Source: Pseudomonas serboccidentalis (GTDB lineage Bacteria > Pseudomonadota > Gammaproteobacteria > Pseudomonadales > Pseudomonadaceae). From it: DNA of 64,000 bases. The DNA lies in contig NZ_CP101655.1 in the NCBI RefSeq assembly GCF_028830055.1, positions 4,169,019 to 4,233,018 of the forward strand. Direction: 5' to 3'. Under the pieces are notes generated by a model. That model saw only the letters and a list, made by a program, of their open reading frames with translations. It did not search any database and was not told where the DNA came from. Shown piece by piece: positions 55,340-63,809 of this stretch. Position 1 is the stretch's first letter; each line of letters begins with the position of its first letter. Position numbers and translations under genes: made by a program.

Positions 55340-55749
55340 AAGTCCACTTTGCCGCGCCCGGCCTTGATACTGCCGCGCTTGGTCTTGGACTCTAGGCGGC
55401 GCTTCTTCGAGCCGAGAGTCGGCTTGGTCGGACGGCGCTTCTTTTCGACCTTGGTGGCGCTGAGGATCAGCTCGACCAGACGCTCCAGCGCATCGGCACG
55501 GTTGGCTTCCTGCGTGCGGTATTGCTGGGCCTTGATGATCAACACGCCATCGCTGGTGATGCGGCTGTCGCGCAGCGCCAGCAGCCGCTCCTTGTAGAAC
55601 TCGGGCAAGGACGAGGCCGGAATGTCGAAGCGCAGGTGCACGGCGCTGGAAACCTTGTTGACGTTCTGCCCACCGGCGCCTTGCGCGCGGATGGCCGTCA
55701 ATTCGATCTCGGCATCCGGCAGATGCACATTGTTGGAAATCACCAGCAT
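55336..55749 (-). CDS. arfB: Alternative ribosome-rescue factor ArfB (YaeJ)
   Basis: This 137-residue peptidyl-tRNA hydrolase frees ribosomes stalled on mRNAs without stop codons. The catalytic GGQ is at residues 26-28 ([15 protein letters not shown]), and the basic tail that enters the mRNA channel is present ([20 protein letters not shown]). ATG 55749 ([10 protein letters not shown]) matches family starts; the longer frame adds 14 residues. Confidence 0.95.
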   Translation of the reverse strand: MLVISNNVHLPDAEIELTAIRAQGAGGQNVNKVSSAVHLRFDIPASSLPEFYKERLLALRDSRITSDGVLIIKAQQYRTQEANRADALERLVELILSATKVEKKRRPTKPTLGSKKRRLESKTKRGSIKAGRGKVDF

Positions 55750-55794
55750 GGAAAAGCGTCCGTAATCAGAGTGTGCAGGATACGCCATCAATCC

Positions 55795-55868
55795 TGTAGG
55801 AGCTGCCGAAGGCTGCGATCTTTTGATCTTTTGTCCGAACCCGCCCCGAGCCTTCGGCAGCTCTTACA
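55795..55868. repeat. REP-type inverted repeat, family A (shortened)
   Basis: TGTAGGAGCTGCCGAAGGCTG opposes a shorter arm ending CTCTTACA. It lies between the divergent arfB start and the aroP terminator. Confidence 0.8.
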
Positions 55869-55879
55869 GGGGCAATAAA

Positions 55880-55903
55880 AAACCCGGCACATTGGCCGGG
55901 TTT
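55880..55903 (-). terminator. Terminator of aroP
   Basis: A 9-bp stem (AAACCCGGC/GCCGGGTTT) with a 6-nt loop is followed on the minus strand by a T-rich run, 20 bp after the aroP stop. Confidence 0.85.
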
Positions 55904-55922
55904 GTTGTTTTTGCGTCAGCGC

Positions 55923-57341
55923 CTACTTCGAAGCACTTGCCGCGTGCAGCGCCTGCTGTGCGCCGCGCTTGTTCTTGATCACGTAGCAGACCCACATGAA
56001 CACGACCCACACCGGAATCGCGTACACCGAGATCTGGATGCCCGGGATCAGCAGCATCACGCCCAGGATGAACGCCACGAACGCCAGGCAGACGTAGTTG
56101 CCGTACGGGTACCACAGGGCCTTGAACAGCGGCGTCTGTTGGGTCTTGTTCATGTGCTGGCGGAACTTGAAGTGCGAGAAGCTGATCATCGCCCAGTTGA
56201 TCACCAAGGTCGCCACCACCAACGACATCAGCAGTTCCAGCGCGTGCTGCGGGATCAGGTAGTTGAGCAATACAGCCACCAATGTCACCGCCGCCGACGC
56301 CAGGATCGAACGCACCGGTACGCCGCGCTTGTCGATTTTCGCCAGACCTTTCGGCGCATCGCCCTGCTCGGCCATGCCCAGCAGCATGCGGCTGTTGCAG
56401 TAGGTGCCGCTGTTGTACACCGACAGTGCTGCGGTCAGCACCACGAAGTTGAGGATGTGCGCAGCCGTGTTGCTGCCAAGCATCGAGAACACCTGCACAA
56501 ACGGGCTGCCGCTGTACGAGTCGCCAGAGGCGTTGATGGTTTCCAGCAGGCTGTCCCATGGGGTCAGCGACAGCAGGATCACCAGGGCGCCGATGTAGAA
56601 AATCAGGATCCGGTAGATCACCTGGTTGATCGCTTTCGGGATCACGGTCTTCGGTTTGTCGGCTTCAGCGGCGGTGAAACCGAGCATTTCCAGACCGCCG
56701 AAGGAGAACATGATGATCGCCATCGCCATCACCAGACCGCTGACGCCATTGGGGAAGAACCCACCGTGCGACCACAGGTTGCTGACCGAGGCTTGCGGGC
56801 CGCCATGACCGCTGACCAGCAGGTAGCTGCCCAGCGCGATCATGCCGACGATCGCCACGACCTTGATGATCGCGAACCAGAATTCGGCTTCACCGAAGAC
56901 TTTGACGTTGGCCAGGTTGATCGCGTTGATCAGCACGAAGAATGCGGCGGCGGTGACCCAGGTCGGGATGTCCGGCGCCCAGTAGTGGATGTACTTGCCG
57001 ACTGCGGTCAGCTCCGACATGCCAACCAGAATGTACAGAATCCAGCAGTTCCAGCCCGACAGGAAGCCAGCGAAGCCGCCCCAGTACTTGTGCGCGAAAT
57101 GGCTGAAGGAACCGGCCACCGGCTCTTCGACGATCATCTCGCCGAGCTGGCGCATGATCATGAAGGCGATGAAGCCGCAGATGGCGTAGCCGAGGATCAT
57201 CGACGGGCCGGCGGATTTCAGGACCCCGGCGGATCCCAGGAACAATCCGGTACCGATCGCGCCACCGAGGGCGATCAGTTGAATATGGCGATTTTTCAGG
57301 CCGCGTTTCAGCTCGCCTGATTGCGAGTTTTGTCCACTCAT
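55923..57341 (-). CDS. aroP: Aromatic amino acid permease AroP-like
   Basis: This 472-residue amino acid-polyamine-organocation transporter has 12 helices. The N-terminal LKRGLKNRHIQLIALGGAIG and AAEADKPKTVIPKA are close to the E. coli AroP sequence as recalled, favouring phenylalanine, tyrosine and tryptophan uptake over proline or GABA. The phh genes nearby support this. ATG 57341 is chosen over one 6 codons upstream. Confidence 0.86.
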   Translation of the reverse strand: MSGQNSQSGELKRGLKNRHIQLIALGGAIGTGLFLGSAGVLKSAGPSMILGYAICGFIAFMIMRQLGEMIVEEPVAGSFSHFAHKYWGGFAGFLSGWNCWILYILVGMSELTAVGKYIHYWAPDIPTWVTAAAFFVLINAINLANVKVFGEAEFWFAIIKVVAIVGMIALGSYLLVSGHGGPQASVSNLWSHGGFFPNGVSGLVMAMAIIMFSFGGLEMLGFTAAEADKPKTVIPKAINQVIYRILIFYIGALVILLSLTPWDSLLETINASGDSYSGSPFVQVFSMLGSNTAAHILNFVVLTAALSVYNSGTYCNSRMLLGMAEQGDAPKGLAKIDKRGVPVRSILASAAVTLVAVLLNYLIPQHALELLMSLVVATLVINWAMISFSHFKFRQHMNKTQQTPLFKALWYPYGNYVCLAFVAFILGVMLLIPGIQISVYAIPVWVVFMWVCYVIKNKRGAQQALHAASASK

Positions 57342-57953
57342 GAAAAAGGTCTCACGCAAGGTTTGATGATGTTCAGTAGACGTTGCTGCAAGGTTGCGAT
57401 TTCAGGCAGCCCCGATCAAACCCCAGCGCAGGCACCAGGAGTTCAGCGTTTTTACAACGGTCATGCGTCACCTGTTTGTTTTTGTCTGTGACGAAATCGA
57501 ACCCGACACGCTTGTGACGCGGCGGAGTGAACAAGGCGGATAGCCTCGAGGTTTGCGCGATTACGCAGGGAGTCACAGTAAAACGCGGCGCATTGTACAC
57601 CGCTAACCCCCTGCTGCCAGACCCCGCTGGATCAGCGTGGCGCTTGCCGGGATTGCGTGAGTCCGCCTCGAAATGCCCGGGCGGCTGCAAAAATTGAGTC
57701 AGGCCTTTGCAGACCATCGACGAGGACGAGCGAAAAACCGTCCCACAAAGAGAAGTGAAGATCGATCACGGCGTTCATTGCGCCTCCTTCTTGTTATGCA
57801 CCTGCACGACAGGCATGAGGCGCATCTCACCCTTCAATCGTTGCTGAAACAAGCGCGCCAGAGCCTTGCACGGCGCAGGCGCGGCCGGGCTTCGGCAGAT
57901 TTTCCTTACAGCCTGGGGAGGCAGGTCATTCCACTGGGTTTTCTCGCGCTTTT

Positions 57954-57992
57954 CGTAAACATTTCTTTACGATGCGTAACGCAGATTTTCCA
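57954..57992. promoter_or_regulatory. Tandem PhhR/TyrR-type boxes
   Basis: CGTAAA-CATTTC-TTTACG (57954-57971) matches TGTAAA-N6-TTTACA at 10 of 12 positions with perfect dyad halves. A weaker CGTAAC-GCAGAT-TTTCCA follows at 57975-57992. The centres are 21 bp apart, two helical turns, as in strong/weak TyrR box pairs. They could serve aroP, the peptide gene or both. Confidence 0.65.
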
Positions 57993-58138
57993 TTTCAGAA
58001 AAATCCGTAGGACGTCTGCAAATTGACGGTAGCAAGCTAGCTAATGAAAGTGACGGCTTAGTTTTTTGTTTTCAAATAAGAAAATCATCGGCAAAAAACA
58101 GAATAAAAAGTTTATTTAAATTTTAAATAAATAATTTT

Positions 58139-58167
58139 TTGCATTACAAAACACCCTGAACTAGGTT
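58139..58167 (+). promoter_or_regulatory. Predicted sigma-70 promoter of the peptide/M29-like unit
   Basis: TTGCAT, a 17-nt spacer and TAGGTT, preceded by a very AT-rich UP-like tract. It gives a leader of about 60 nt to the peptide ATG at 58234. Confidence 0.5.
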
Positions 58168-58233
58168 CTTCACGTCTTGCCGGCCACCTCGACCGGCCAG
58201 TCACAACCGTGAAAGTCATCTAGGAGATCGACC

Positions 58234-58371
58234 ATGCAAGCACTGGAAAAAGACTTGGATACCGAACTGCAGCTGGACGAATGGTTTGAAGCACCGACCC
58301 ATGAGGCCGCCGTGGAAATGATGCAAGCCGACGCGGTGGTTCCGTTCGGCACGGCGATGTGGCCTCTGTAA
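58234..58371 (+). CDS. 45-residue acidic peptide, candidate precursor peptide
   Basis: The ORF begins MQALEKDLDTELQLDEWFEA and ends FGTAMWPL. A TAGGAGA ribosome site lies 6 nt upstream. The first two-thirds are acidic and helical, like a leader, and the last dozen residues are hydrophobic with Phe, Trp and Pro, like a core. No Cys, Ser or Lys is in the tail. A strong hairpin follows, then the M29-like gene. This layout (small peptide, hairpin, enzyme) resembles ribosomal peptide natural product loci. No known class is recognised. Confidence 0.7.
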   Translation: MQALEKDLDTELQLDEWFEAPTHEAAVEMMQADAVVPFGTAMWPL

Positions 58372-58380
58372 GACATCCCG

Positions 58381-58411
58381 GGCAGGCACGATCCGGCCGG
58401 TCGTGCCTGCC
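58381..58411 (+). other. Intercistronic hairpin between the peptide and M29-like genes
   Basis: An 11-bp perfect stem (GGCAGGCACGA/TCGTGCCTGCC, 9-nt loop) starts 10 bp after the peptide stop. Lacking a T run, it may stabilise the upstream message and set a high peptide-to-enzyme ratio. Confidence 0.7.
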
Positions 58412-58440
58412 GCTTCTTCACGGTCAGTCAGGGAGGACAC

Positions 58441-59406
58441 ATGGATAAGCCCCGCGCGATCTCGCATTTCCTTTACTACCTCGAACATCACCCTGCCCTT
58501 GCCGGCCTCGACTCGGCGAAGGTATTGCTCGGCCACACCGCCGATTACGAAGCCCTGACCGGCGCCATTGCCGAACAGGCCGGCGCTCATCCGCGTTTCA
58601 CCTTCAGCGCCCGACGGCTGGATCTGGAAAGCACCGCAGCGCTGACCGCGGCGATTGCCGACAGCGATCTGTACATTTTCTTCTACGACTCTTCCACCCT
58701 GCCCAACCCGCGCCCCGACGGCCCGGAATTTGTCCGTGCGCTGCAAGGCGTGATGGCGGAAAACTGGAAGAAGTCGCTGCTGTTCAAGGATTACGGCGAC
58801 TATTTCTACGACACCTTCAGCGTCACCCCGCAGCGCATTGCGGGGCTCAACAGCCACTTGATCCAACGCATGTCCCAAGCCACGACGCTGAGCTTCAAGG
58901 ACGACCACGGTTCCTGGTTCGAAACGCCGTTGAGCAGCATCAAGAAGTGGACCGACATCAACGGCGTCGGCAACTTCGACCTGGCCCCTGGCGAAATCGC
59001 CACCCACAGCGAAGCCATCAATGGCCATGTGAAATTCAAGGGCACCTTCCTCAGCACCATCCCGTTTGCGCGCAAGTACGGTGTGCTCGAATCGCCGCTG
59101 GAATTGTGGATCGAGAACTCGACCATCAGCCGCATCGCCACCAACGTGCCGGGCCTGGAGCACGACTTCAACAAGTACCTGGACGCCAACCCGTCGAACC
59201 GGCGCATCGAGGAACTGGGGATTGGCACCAACGAAGGGGTGAAGGATCTGTATGCGCGCAATGCCGGTTTCGAAGAACGGCACTGCGGCTTGCATCTGGG
59301 CCTCGGCGGTGGGGCCAAGGGCAGCCATCACCTGGACCTGATTTTCTCCGGTGGGGTGTTGGCGCTGGATGACAAGCCGGTGTTTGATGGGCGGTTTGTG
59401 TTCTGA
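58441..59406 (+). CDS. M29 aminopeptidase-like protein of unknown role
   Basis: This 321-residue cytosolic protein shares the pattern of M29 metallo-aminopeptidases. NFDLAPGEIAT (Glu185), EELGIGTNEG (Glu258), LHLGLGGG (His285) and SHHLDLIF (His297, Asp299) line up with the metal-ligand blocks of that family. The N-terminal half is less familiar. It is preceded by GGGAGGA 5 nt before the ATG and lies 69 bp after the 45-residue peptide gene. It could trim or bind that peptide; no such function is established. Confidence 0.78.
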   Translation: MDKPRAISHFLYYLEHHPALAGLDSAKVLLGHTADYEALTGAIAEQAGAHPRFTFSARRLDLESTAALTAAIADSDLYIFFYDSSTLPNPRPDGPEFVRALQGVMAENWKKSLLFKDYGDYFYDTFSVTPQRIAGLNSHLIQRMSQATTLSFKDDHGSWFETPLSSIKKWTDINGVGNFDLAPGEIATHSEAINGHVKFKGTFLSTIPFARKYGVLESPLELWIENSTISRIATNVPGLEHDFNKYLDANPSNRRIEELGIGTNEGVKDLYARNAGFEERHCGLHLGLGGGAKGSHHLDLIFSGGVLALDDKPVFDGRFVF

Positions 59407-59437
59407 ACTGAAGTTTTGTGTTGAGGCCACTGCTCCC

Positions 59438-59530
59438 TGTAGGAGCTGTCGAGTGAAACGAGGCTGCGATCTTTTGATCTTGCTTTTGAAGATCAAGAGC
59501 AAAAGATCGCAGCGTGCCGCAGCTCCGACA
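59438..59530. repeat. REP-type inverted repeat, family A (diverged)
   Basis: Arms with TGTAGGAGCTG and AAAGATCGCAGC cores face each other around GATCTTGCTTTTGAAGATC. It follows the M29-like gene. The arms carry several mismatches. Confidence 0.8.
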
Positions 59531-59564
59531 TGAATAGCGCGCAACCCAACCAATAATCCAGACG

Positions 59565-59598
59565 AAAAAAAACGCCAACCCTGCGGTTGGCGTTTTTT
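59565..59598 (-). terminator. Terminator of rluB
   Basis: A perfect stem AAAACGCCAACC/GGTTGGCGTTTT with loop CTGC and flanking A/T runs lies 40 bp after the rluB stop. It can work in both directions. Confidence 0.9.
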
Positions 59599-59638
59599 GC
59601 TTTAGCTTGAAGCTTGCCGCTCAAAGCTCACGGCTGCT

Positions 59639-60859
59639 TCACTCCGGCTTCTTGCGACCGAAACCCGGACGCTGACCGGAGCCGGCCGGCGCACCACGGC
59701 GCTTGCCCGATGGCTTGTCACCGTCGACCAGTTTGATCCCTGGACGCTTCGGCGCCGGTTTGGCCGGACGCTTGTTGGTGGTGTCCGCCGGACGATCCGC
59801 CACTGGCGTACCGCGACCGGCAGGAGCGCCACGCTCGCCACGCTCAGTGCGACCGTTGGCCGGACGCGGTGCGCGCTCGCCGTCACGGGCCACTGGCTTG
59901 CGCCCTGGACGCTCACCTTCGATCTGCGGCTCACGGCTCTGACGCGGGCCGGTCGGCGCGCCAGCAGCAGGACGCAGCGTGCGTACGCGCTCGGTCTTGG
60001 CCATCGGCCGCGACGATTTGCGCTGCATACGCTCCAGCTTGTCTTTGCTCTTGGCGTTCAGTTGCGGCATCGCCACCGGCGTCAGGCCGACTTCGGCGCT
60101 CAGCACGTCGACTTCGTACTGGCTCATTTCGCGCCAGCGGCCCATTGGCAGGTCGGAGTTGAGGAACACCGGACCGAAACGCACGCGCTTCAGACGGCTG
60201 ACCACCAACCCCTGGGATTCCCACAGACGACGAACCTCACGGTTACGGCCTTCCATCACCACGCAGTGGTACCAGTGGTTGAAGCCTTCGCCGCCCGGTG
60301 CCTGTTGAATGTCGGTGAAACGCGCAGGGCCGTCTTCCAGCACCACGCCCGCCTTCAGGCGCTCGATCATTTCATCGTCGACTTCACCGCGTACACGCAC
60401 GGCGTACTCACGGTCCATCTCGTAGGACGGGTGCATCAGGCGGTTGGCCAGTTCACCGTCGGTGGTGAACATCAGCAGACCGGTGGTGTTGATGTCGAGA
60501 CGACCGATGTTGATCCAGCGACCTTCTTTCGGACGCGGCAGTTTGTCGAACACGGTCGGACGGCCTTCCGGGTCGTCACGGGTGCAGATTTCGCCATCAG
60601 GCTTGTTGTACATGATCACGCGGCGGACCGACTCGGCAGCCTCTTCGCGCTTGATCACCTTGCCATCGATGGTGATGGCGTCGTGCATGTCGACACGCAG
60701 GCCGAGGGTGGCGTCTTTGCCATTGACCTTGATCCGGCCCTGGCTGATCCAGGCTTCGACGTCACGGCGCGAGCCGACGCCGATACGGGCGAGGACTTTC
60801 TGCAGCTTTTCGCCTGCGGGGCCGATTTCCTGGTCGTCTTTCTGATTGATGTCACTCAT
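59639..60859 (-). CDS. rluB: 23S rRNA pseudouridine(2605) synthase RluB
   Basis: This 406-residue RsuA-family enzyme has an S4 RNA-binding domain (LQKVLARIGVGSRRDVEAW, about 19-65) and the catalytic Asp122 in GRLDINTTGLLMF. After about residue 275 it has a long basic Arg/Pro/Gly/Lys-rich tail of about 130 residues, probably disordered and RNA-binding. ATG 60859 with GGGAGGTG upstream is chosen over a start 39 codons earlier. Confidence 0.95.
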   Translation of the reverse strand: MSDINQKDDQEIGPAGEKLQKVLARIGVGSRRDVEAWISQGRIKVNGKDATLGLRVDMHDAITIDGKVIKREEAAESVRRVIMYNKPDGEICTRDDPEGRPTVFDKLPRPKEGRWINIGRLDINTTGLLMFTTDGELANRLMHPSYEMDREYAVRVRGEVDDEMIERLKAGVVLEDGPARFTDIQQAPGGEGFNHWYHCVVMEGRNREVRRLWESQGLVVSRLKRVRFGPVFLNSDLPMGRWREMSQYEVDVLSAEVGLTPVAMPQLNAKSKDKLERMQRKSSRPMAKTERVRTLRPAAGAPTGPRQSREPQIEGERPGRKPVARDGERAPRPANGRTERGERGAPAGRGTPVADRPADTTNKRPAKPAPKRPGIKLVDGDKPSGKRRGAPAGSGQRPGFGRKKPE

Positions 60860-61001
60860 CTGGGCACCTCCCGGTGTGGTCTGTTCAGGCGGCGCCTGAA
60901 GCTTTGAAAACGGGTATTCGGGCGAAGGGATCGCCGAAGGGTCGCGAATCATACGCGGATGTGCGCCGTCGCGCATCAGAGACTAGCTGATCGATCGACA
61001 G

Positions 61002-61193
61002 TTATTTCTTTTTCCGCCGACCGGCGCCACCGAGTTTGATCAGGCGCAGCGCGGCTTCGGCCAGTACCGTGCGCTTGTCGTCCTTGTCGAGCTTCTTCCA
61101 GGCGCGAATCTCGCGCTTGCTGCGGCCGCAGCCCAGGCAGATGTCGTCGGTGAATTTGCAGAGGCTGATGCAGGGGTCTTTGGTGGAACTCAT
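61002..61193 (-). CDS. DUF1289 family protein
   Basis: This 63-residue protein has the DUF1289 cysteine pattern (DPCISLCKFTDDICLGCGRSKREI) and a basic C-terminus (GAGRRKKK). The four Cys suggest metal binding; function is unknown. ATG 61193 is preferred to one 7 codons upstream. It lies between rluB and scpB, followed upstream by a REP element. Confidence 0.87.
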   Translation of the reverse strand: MSSTKDPCISLCKFTDDICLGCGRSKREIRAWKKLDKDDKRTVLAEAALRLIKLGGAGRRKKK

Positions 61194-61219
61194 ACTCACT
61201 CCAGAAGCACACAATCCTT

Positions 61220-61308
61220 TGTAGGAGTGAGCCTGCTCGCGATAGCGGTGTGTCAGTCAACACCTTCTTGCCAGATACACCGCCATCGCGAGCAGGCTCA
61301 CTCCTACA
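61220..61308. repeat. REP-type inverted repeat, family B
   Basis: TGTAGGAGTGAGCCTGCTCGC opposes its complement around about 35 nt. It is the sister of 50554-50643 and lies between the DUF1289 gene and scpB. Confidence 0.88.
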
Positions 61309-61337
61309 GGGGGGCGGCAGTGTTCAGGCGATCGGGC

Positions 61338-62333
61338 TCAGTCGTCGAACTCGCGACGTTCGGCTTCGATCGCTTCGGCCAGGGCGCGGGCTTCGGCTTC
61401 TTCTTCGCTCAGTTCGGGCTCTGGGGCCGGTTGTTCGAGGGCGGCAACGGCGGCCAACAGCTTTTCGCGGGCTTCGGCGACGCCGAGGATGTCTTCTTCC
61501 GGTTCGGCTTCTGACTCGACTTCAAGTTCAACTTCGATGGCCGGTTCGGCAATCGCGGTTTCAGGCTCAGGCTCGACCTGAGTCACTGCATCGGGCGTCG
61601 GCGCCTCACCATCGGCCGCATCACGCAGCAAATCATCGAAGTCGGTCTTGATCCCCTCCTCCATGCTGTCCAGCTCCAGCAGCAAGGTGTGGAAACTGGT
61701 TTCCTCTTTCGGCTCTTCCGGTTCGGCGCTGGCGTCGGCCAACTCTTGCAGGCCGGCGGGCACCGGTGCGTCGTCGAAATCGAGCACCGGCTCGGTTTCC
61801 ATCTCGCGCAGTTCGGCCAGCGGTGGCAGGTCTTCGAGGTTCTTCAGGTTGAAGTGATCGAGAAACGCCTTGGTGGTGGCGAACATCGCCGGTTTGCCCG
61901 GTACGTCGCGGTAGCCGACGATGCGGATCCACTCACGCTCGATCAGCGTCTTGACGATGTTGGTGTTGACCGCCACGCCCCGCACGTCTTCGATTTCACC
62001 CCGGGTGATCGGCTGGCGATAGGCAATCAGCGCCATGGTTTCCAGCAGCGCACGGGAATAGCGTTGCGGGCGTTCTTCCCACAAACGCCCGACCCATGGC
62101 GAAAACTTCTCGCGGATCTGCAAGCGGTAGCCCGAGGCGACTTCCTTGAGTTCGAACGCCCGCCCCTCGCAGGACTTGGCCAGCAGGCTCAGGGCTTTCT
62201 TGAAGACCGGCGGTTCGGGCCGTTCGCCCTCCTCGAACAGTTCGAAAAGGCGTTCAAGCGATTGCGGCTTTCCCGAGGCCAACAGAAAGGCTTCAAGCAG
62301 GGGCGCCAGCTCGCGGGGTTCAGTCAGGTTCAT
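61338..62333 (-). CDS. scpB: Segregation and condensation protein ScpB
   Basis: This 331-residue protein contains two winged-helix domains (about residues 5-180; ETMALIAYRQPITRGEIEDVRGVAVN is the signature). It bridges ScpA and SMC in chromosome compaction. A C-terminal extension of about 130 residues, very rich in Glu, Pro and Ala, makes it longer than typical ScpB. It lies 11 bp after scpA. Confidence 0.94.
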   Translation of the reverse strand: MNLTEPRELAPLLEAFLLASGKPQSLERLFELFEEGERPEPPVFKKALSLLAKSCEGRAFELKEVASGYRLQIREKFSPWVGRLWEERPQRYSRALLETMALIAYRQPITRGEIEDVRGVAVNTNIVKTLIEREWIRIVGYRDVPGKPAMFATTKAFLDHFNLKNLEDLPPLAELREMETEPVLDFDDAPVPAGLQELADASAEPEEPKEETSFHTLLLELDSMEEGIKTDFDDLLRDAADGEAPTPDAVTQVEPEPETAIAEPAIEVELEVESEAEPEEDILGVAEAREKLLAAVAALEQPAPEPELSEEEAEARALAEAIEAERREFDD

Positions 62334-62344
62334 GTTTCGACTCG

Positions 62345-63166
62345 TTATTCGGCTCGGGCTCGCACGTGGATCGCGGCGAACGGCTCATTCTGCACCAGCT
62401 CGACCAAGGATTCCTTGACCAGTTCAAGGATCGCCATAAAGGTCACCACCACGCCGAGGCGGCCTTCCTCGGCGGTGAACAGCTCGACGAACGGCACAAA
62501 GCCGCCGCCCTTCAATCGTTCCAGCACATCACTCATGCGCTCGCGGGTCGACAGTGCCTCGCGGCTGACCTGGTGGCTCTCGAACATGTCGCCACGGCGC
62601 AGCACCTCGGCCATGGACATCAAAATCTCTTCCAGCGCGACATCCGGCAACAGCTTGCGCGCCCGAGCTTCGGGGGCGTCGAGCTTGGGCACGACCACAT
62701 CGCGGCCGACCCGGCTCAGGCCGTCGATGCCTTCGGCAGCGGCCTTGAAGCGCTCGTATTCCTGCAAGCGGCGGATCAGCTCGGCGCGCGGGTCGTCTTC
62801 TTCGTCTTCGACGGTTTCGGCCCGAGGCAGGAGCATGCGCGACTTGATCTCGGCGAGCATCGCGGCCATCACCAGGTACTCGGCGGCCAGTTCCAGACGC
62901 ACCGACTGCATCAACTCGACATAGCCCATGTACTGACGGGTGATTTCCGCTACCGGGATGTCGAGGATGTTGATGTTCTGTTTGCGGATCAGGTACAGCA
63001 GCAGGTCGAGCGGGCCTTCAAAAGCTTCGAGAAAGACTTCCAGCGCATCCGGCGGGATGTACAGGTCCAGCGGCATTTCCGTGACCGCCTGGCCATAGAC
63101 CATGGCAAACGGCAGTTCCTGCTGGGCGCCGGCCTGGGGATCGACAACGGTTTCCACTGCGGACAT
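62345..63166 (-). CDS. scpA: Segregation and condensation protein ScpA
   Basis: This 273-residue kleisin has the signature FEGPLDLLLYLIRKQNINILDIPVAEIT near residue 50 and a C-terminal winged helix. With ScpB it closes the SMC ring for chromosome segregation. It directly abuts the stop of the upstream Sua5-family gene. Confidence 0.95.
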   Translation of the reverse strand: MSAVETVVDPQAGAQQELPFAMVYGQAVTEMPLDLYIPPDALEVFLEAFEGPLDLLLYLIRKQNINILDIPVAEITRQYMGYVELMQSVRLELAAEYLVMAAMLAEIKSRMLLPRAETVEDEEDDPRAELIRRLQEYERFKAAAEGIDGLSRVGRDVVVPKLDAPEARARKLLPDVALEEILMSMAEVLRRGDMFESHQVSREALSTRERMSDVLERLKGGGFVPFVELFTAEEGRLGVVVTFMAILELVKESLVELVQNEPFAAIHVRARAE

Positions 63167-63796
63167 TCAGGCCTCGACCATGAACGGCGCGGGGTCGCCG
63201 CAACCGACGCGGATCACTTCCGGGTCGTCGCCGGTCAGGTCGATCACGGTGGACGCCTTGATCCCGCCGAAACCGCCGTCGATGATCAGGTCCACCTGGT
63301 GCTCAAGCAATTGACGCATTTCGTATGGATCGCTCAACGGATCTTCGTCGCCGGGCATGATCAGGGTCACGCTCATCAGCGGCTCGCCGAGTTCGGCCAG
63401 CAAGGCCAGGGCAATCGGATGGCTCGGCACCCGTAGGCCGATGGTGCGCTTCTTCGGATGCAGCAGCAGGCGCGGCACTTCGCGGGTGGCGTTGAGAATA
63501 AAGGTGTATGGCCCGGGCAAATGCGCCTTGAGAATGCGGAAGGTGCCGGTGTCGATCTTGGCGTAGTTGCCCAGTTGCGACAGGTCGCTGCAGATCAGCG
63601 CAAAGTTGTGCTTTTCATCCAGCTGACGCAGGCGTCGCACCCGCTCGATGGCGGTCTTGTCGCCAATCTGGCAACCGATGGCGTAGGACGAGTCCGTGGG
63701 ATAAATCACCACCCCGCCCTTGCGGATGATCTCGACTGCCTGTTTGATCAGGCGCGCTTGCGGGTTTTCCGGATGTATCTGGAAAAATTGACTCAC
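63167..63796 (-). CDS. Sua5/YciO/YrdC-family protein (threonylcarbamoyl-AMP synthase-like)
   Basis: This 209-residue protein shows GGVVIYPTDSSYAIGCQ and RVRRLRQLDEKHNFALICSDLSQL, characteristic of the YciO branch of the Sua5/YrdC family. YrdC makes threonylcarbamoyl-AMP for tRNA t6A; the role of YciO is less certain. GTG 63796 (VSQFFQIHPEN) is chosen because the next start upstream would overlap the PHP gene. Confidence 0.88.
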   Translation of the reverse strand: MSQFFQIHPENPQARLIKQAVEIIRKGGVVIYPTDSSYAIGCQIGDKTAIERVRRLRQLDEKHNFALICSDLSQLGNYAKIDTGTFRILKAHLPGPYTFILNATREVPRLLLHPKKRTIGLRVPSHPIALALLAELGEPLMSVTLIMPGDEDPLSDPYEMRQLLEHQVDLIIDGGFGGIKASTVIDLTGDDPEVIRVGCGDPAPFMVEA

Positions 63797-63809
63797 GTTT
63801 TCTACCTGT

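Larger units (their letters stand above)
57342..58233. other. Long non-coding gap between divergent aroP and the peptide/M29-like genes
   Basis: This 892-bp stretch has no convincing gene. The first 600 bp are of ordinary composition. From about 57950 the DNA is AT-rich, most strongly at 58070-58140. It holds tandem PhhR-like boxes (57954-57992) and a sigma-70 promoter (58139-58167). The composition contrasts with the GC-rich surroundings. Confidence 0.7.

Noticed and set aside
57373-57717. 114-codon minus-strand frame upstream of aroP
   Set aside because: No ribosome site, no motif, and composition unlike neighbouring genes; more likely leader DNA.
57673-58026. 117-codon plus-strand frame in the aroP-peptide gap
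   Set aside because: Arg/Leu-rich translation without motif or ribosome site, and it runs through the PhhR-like boxes.
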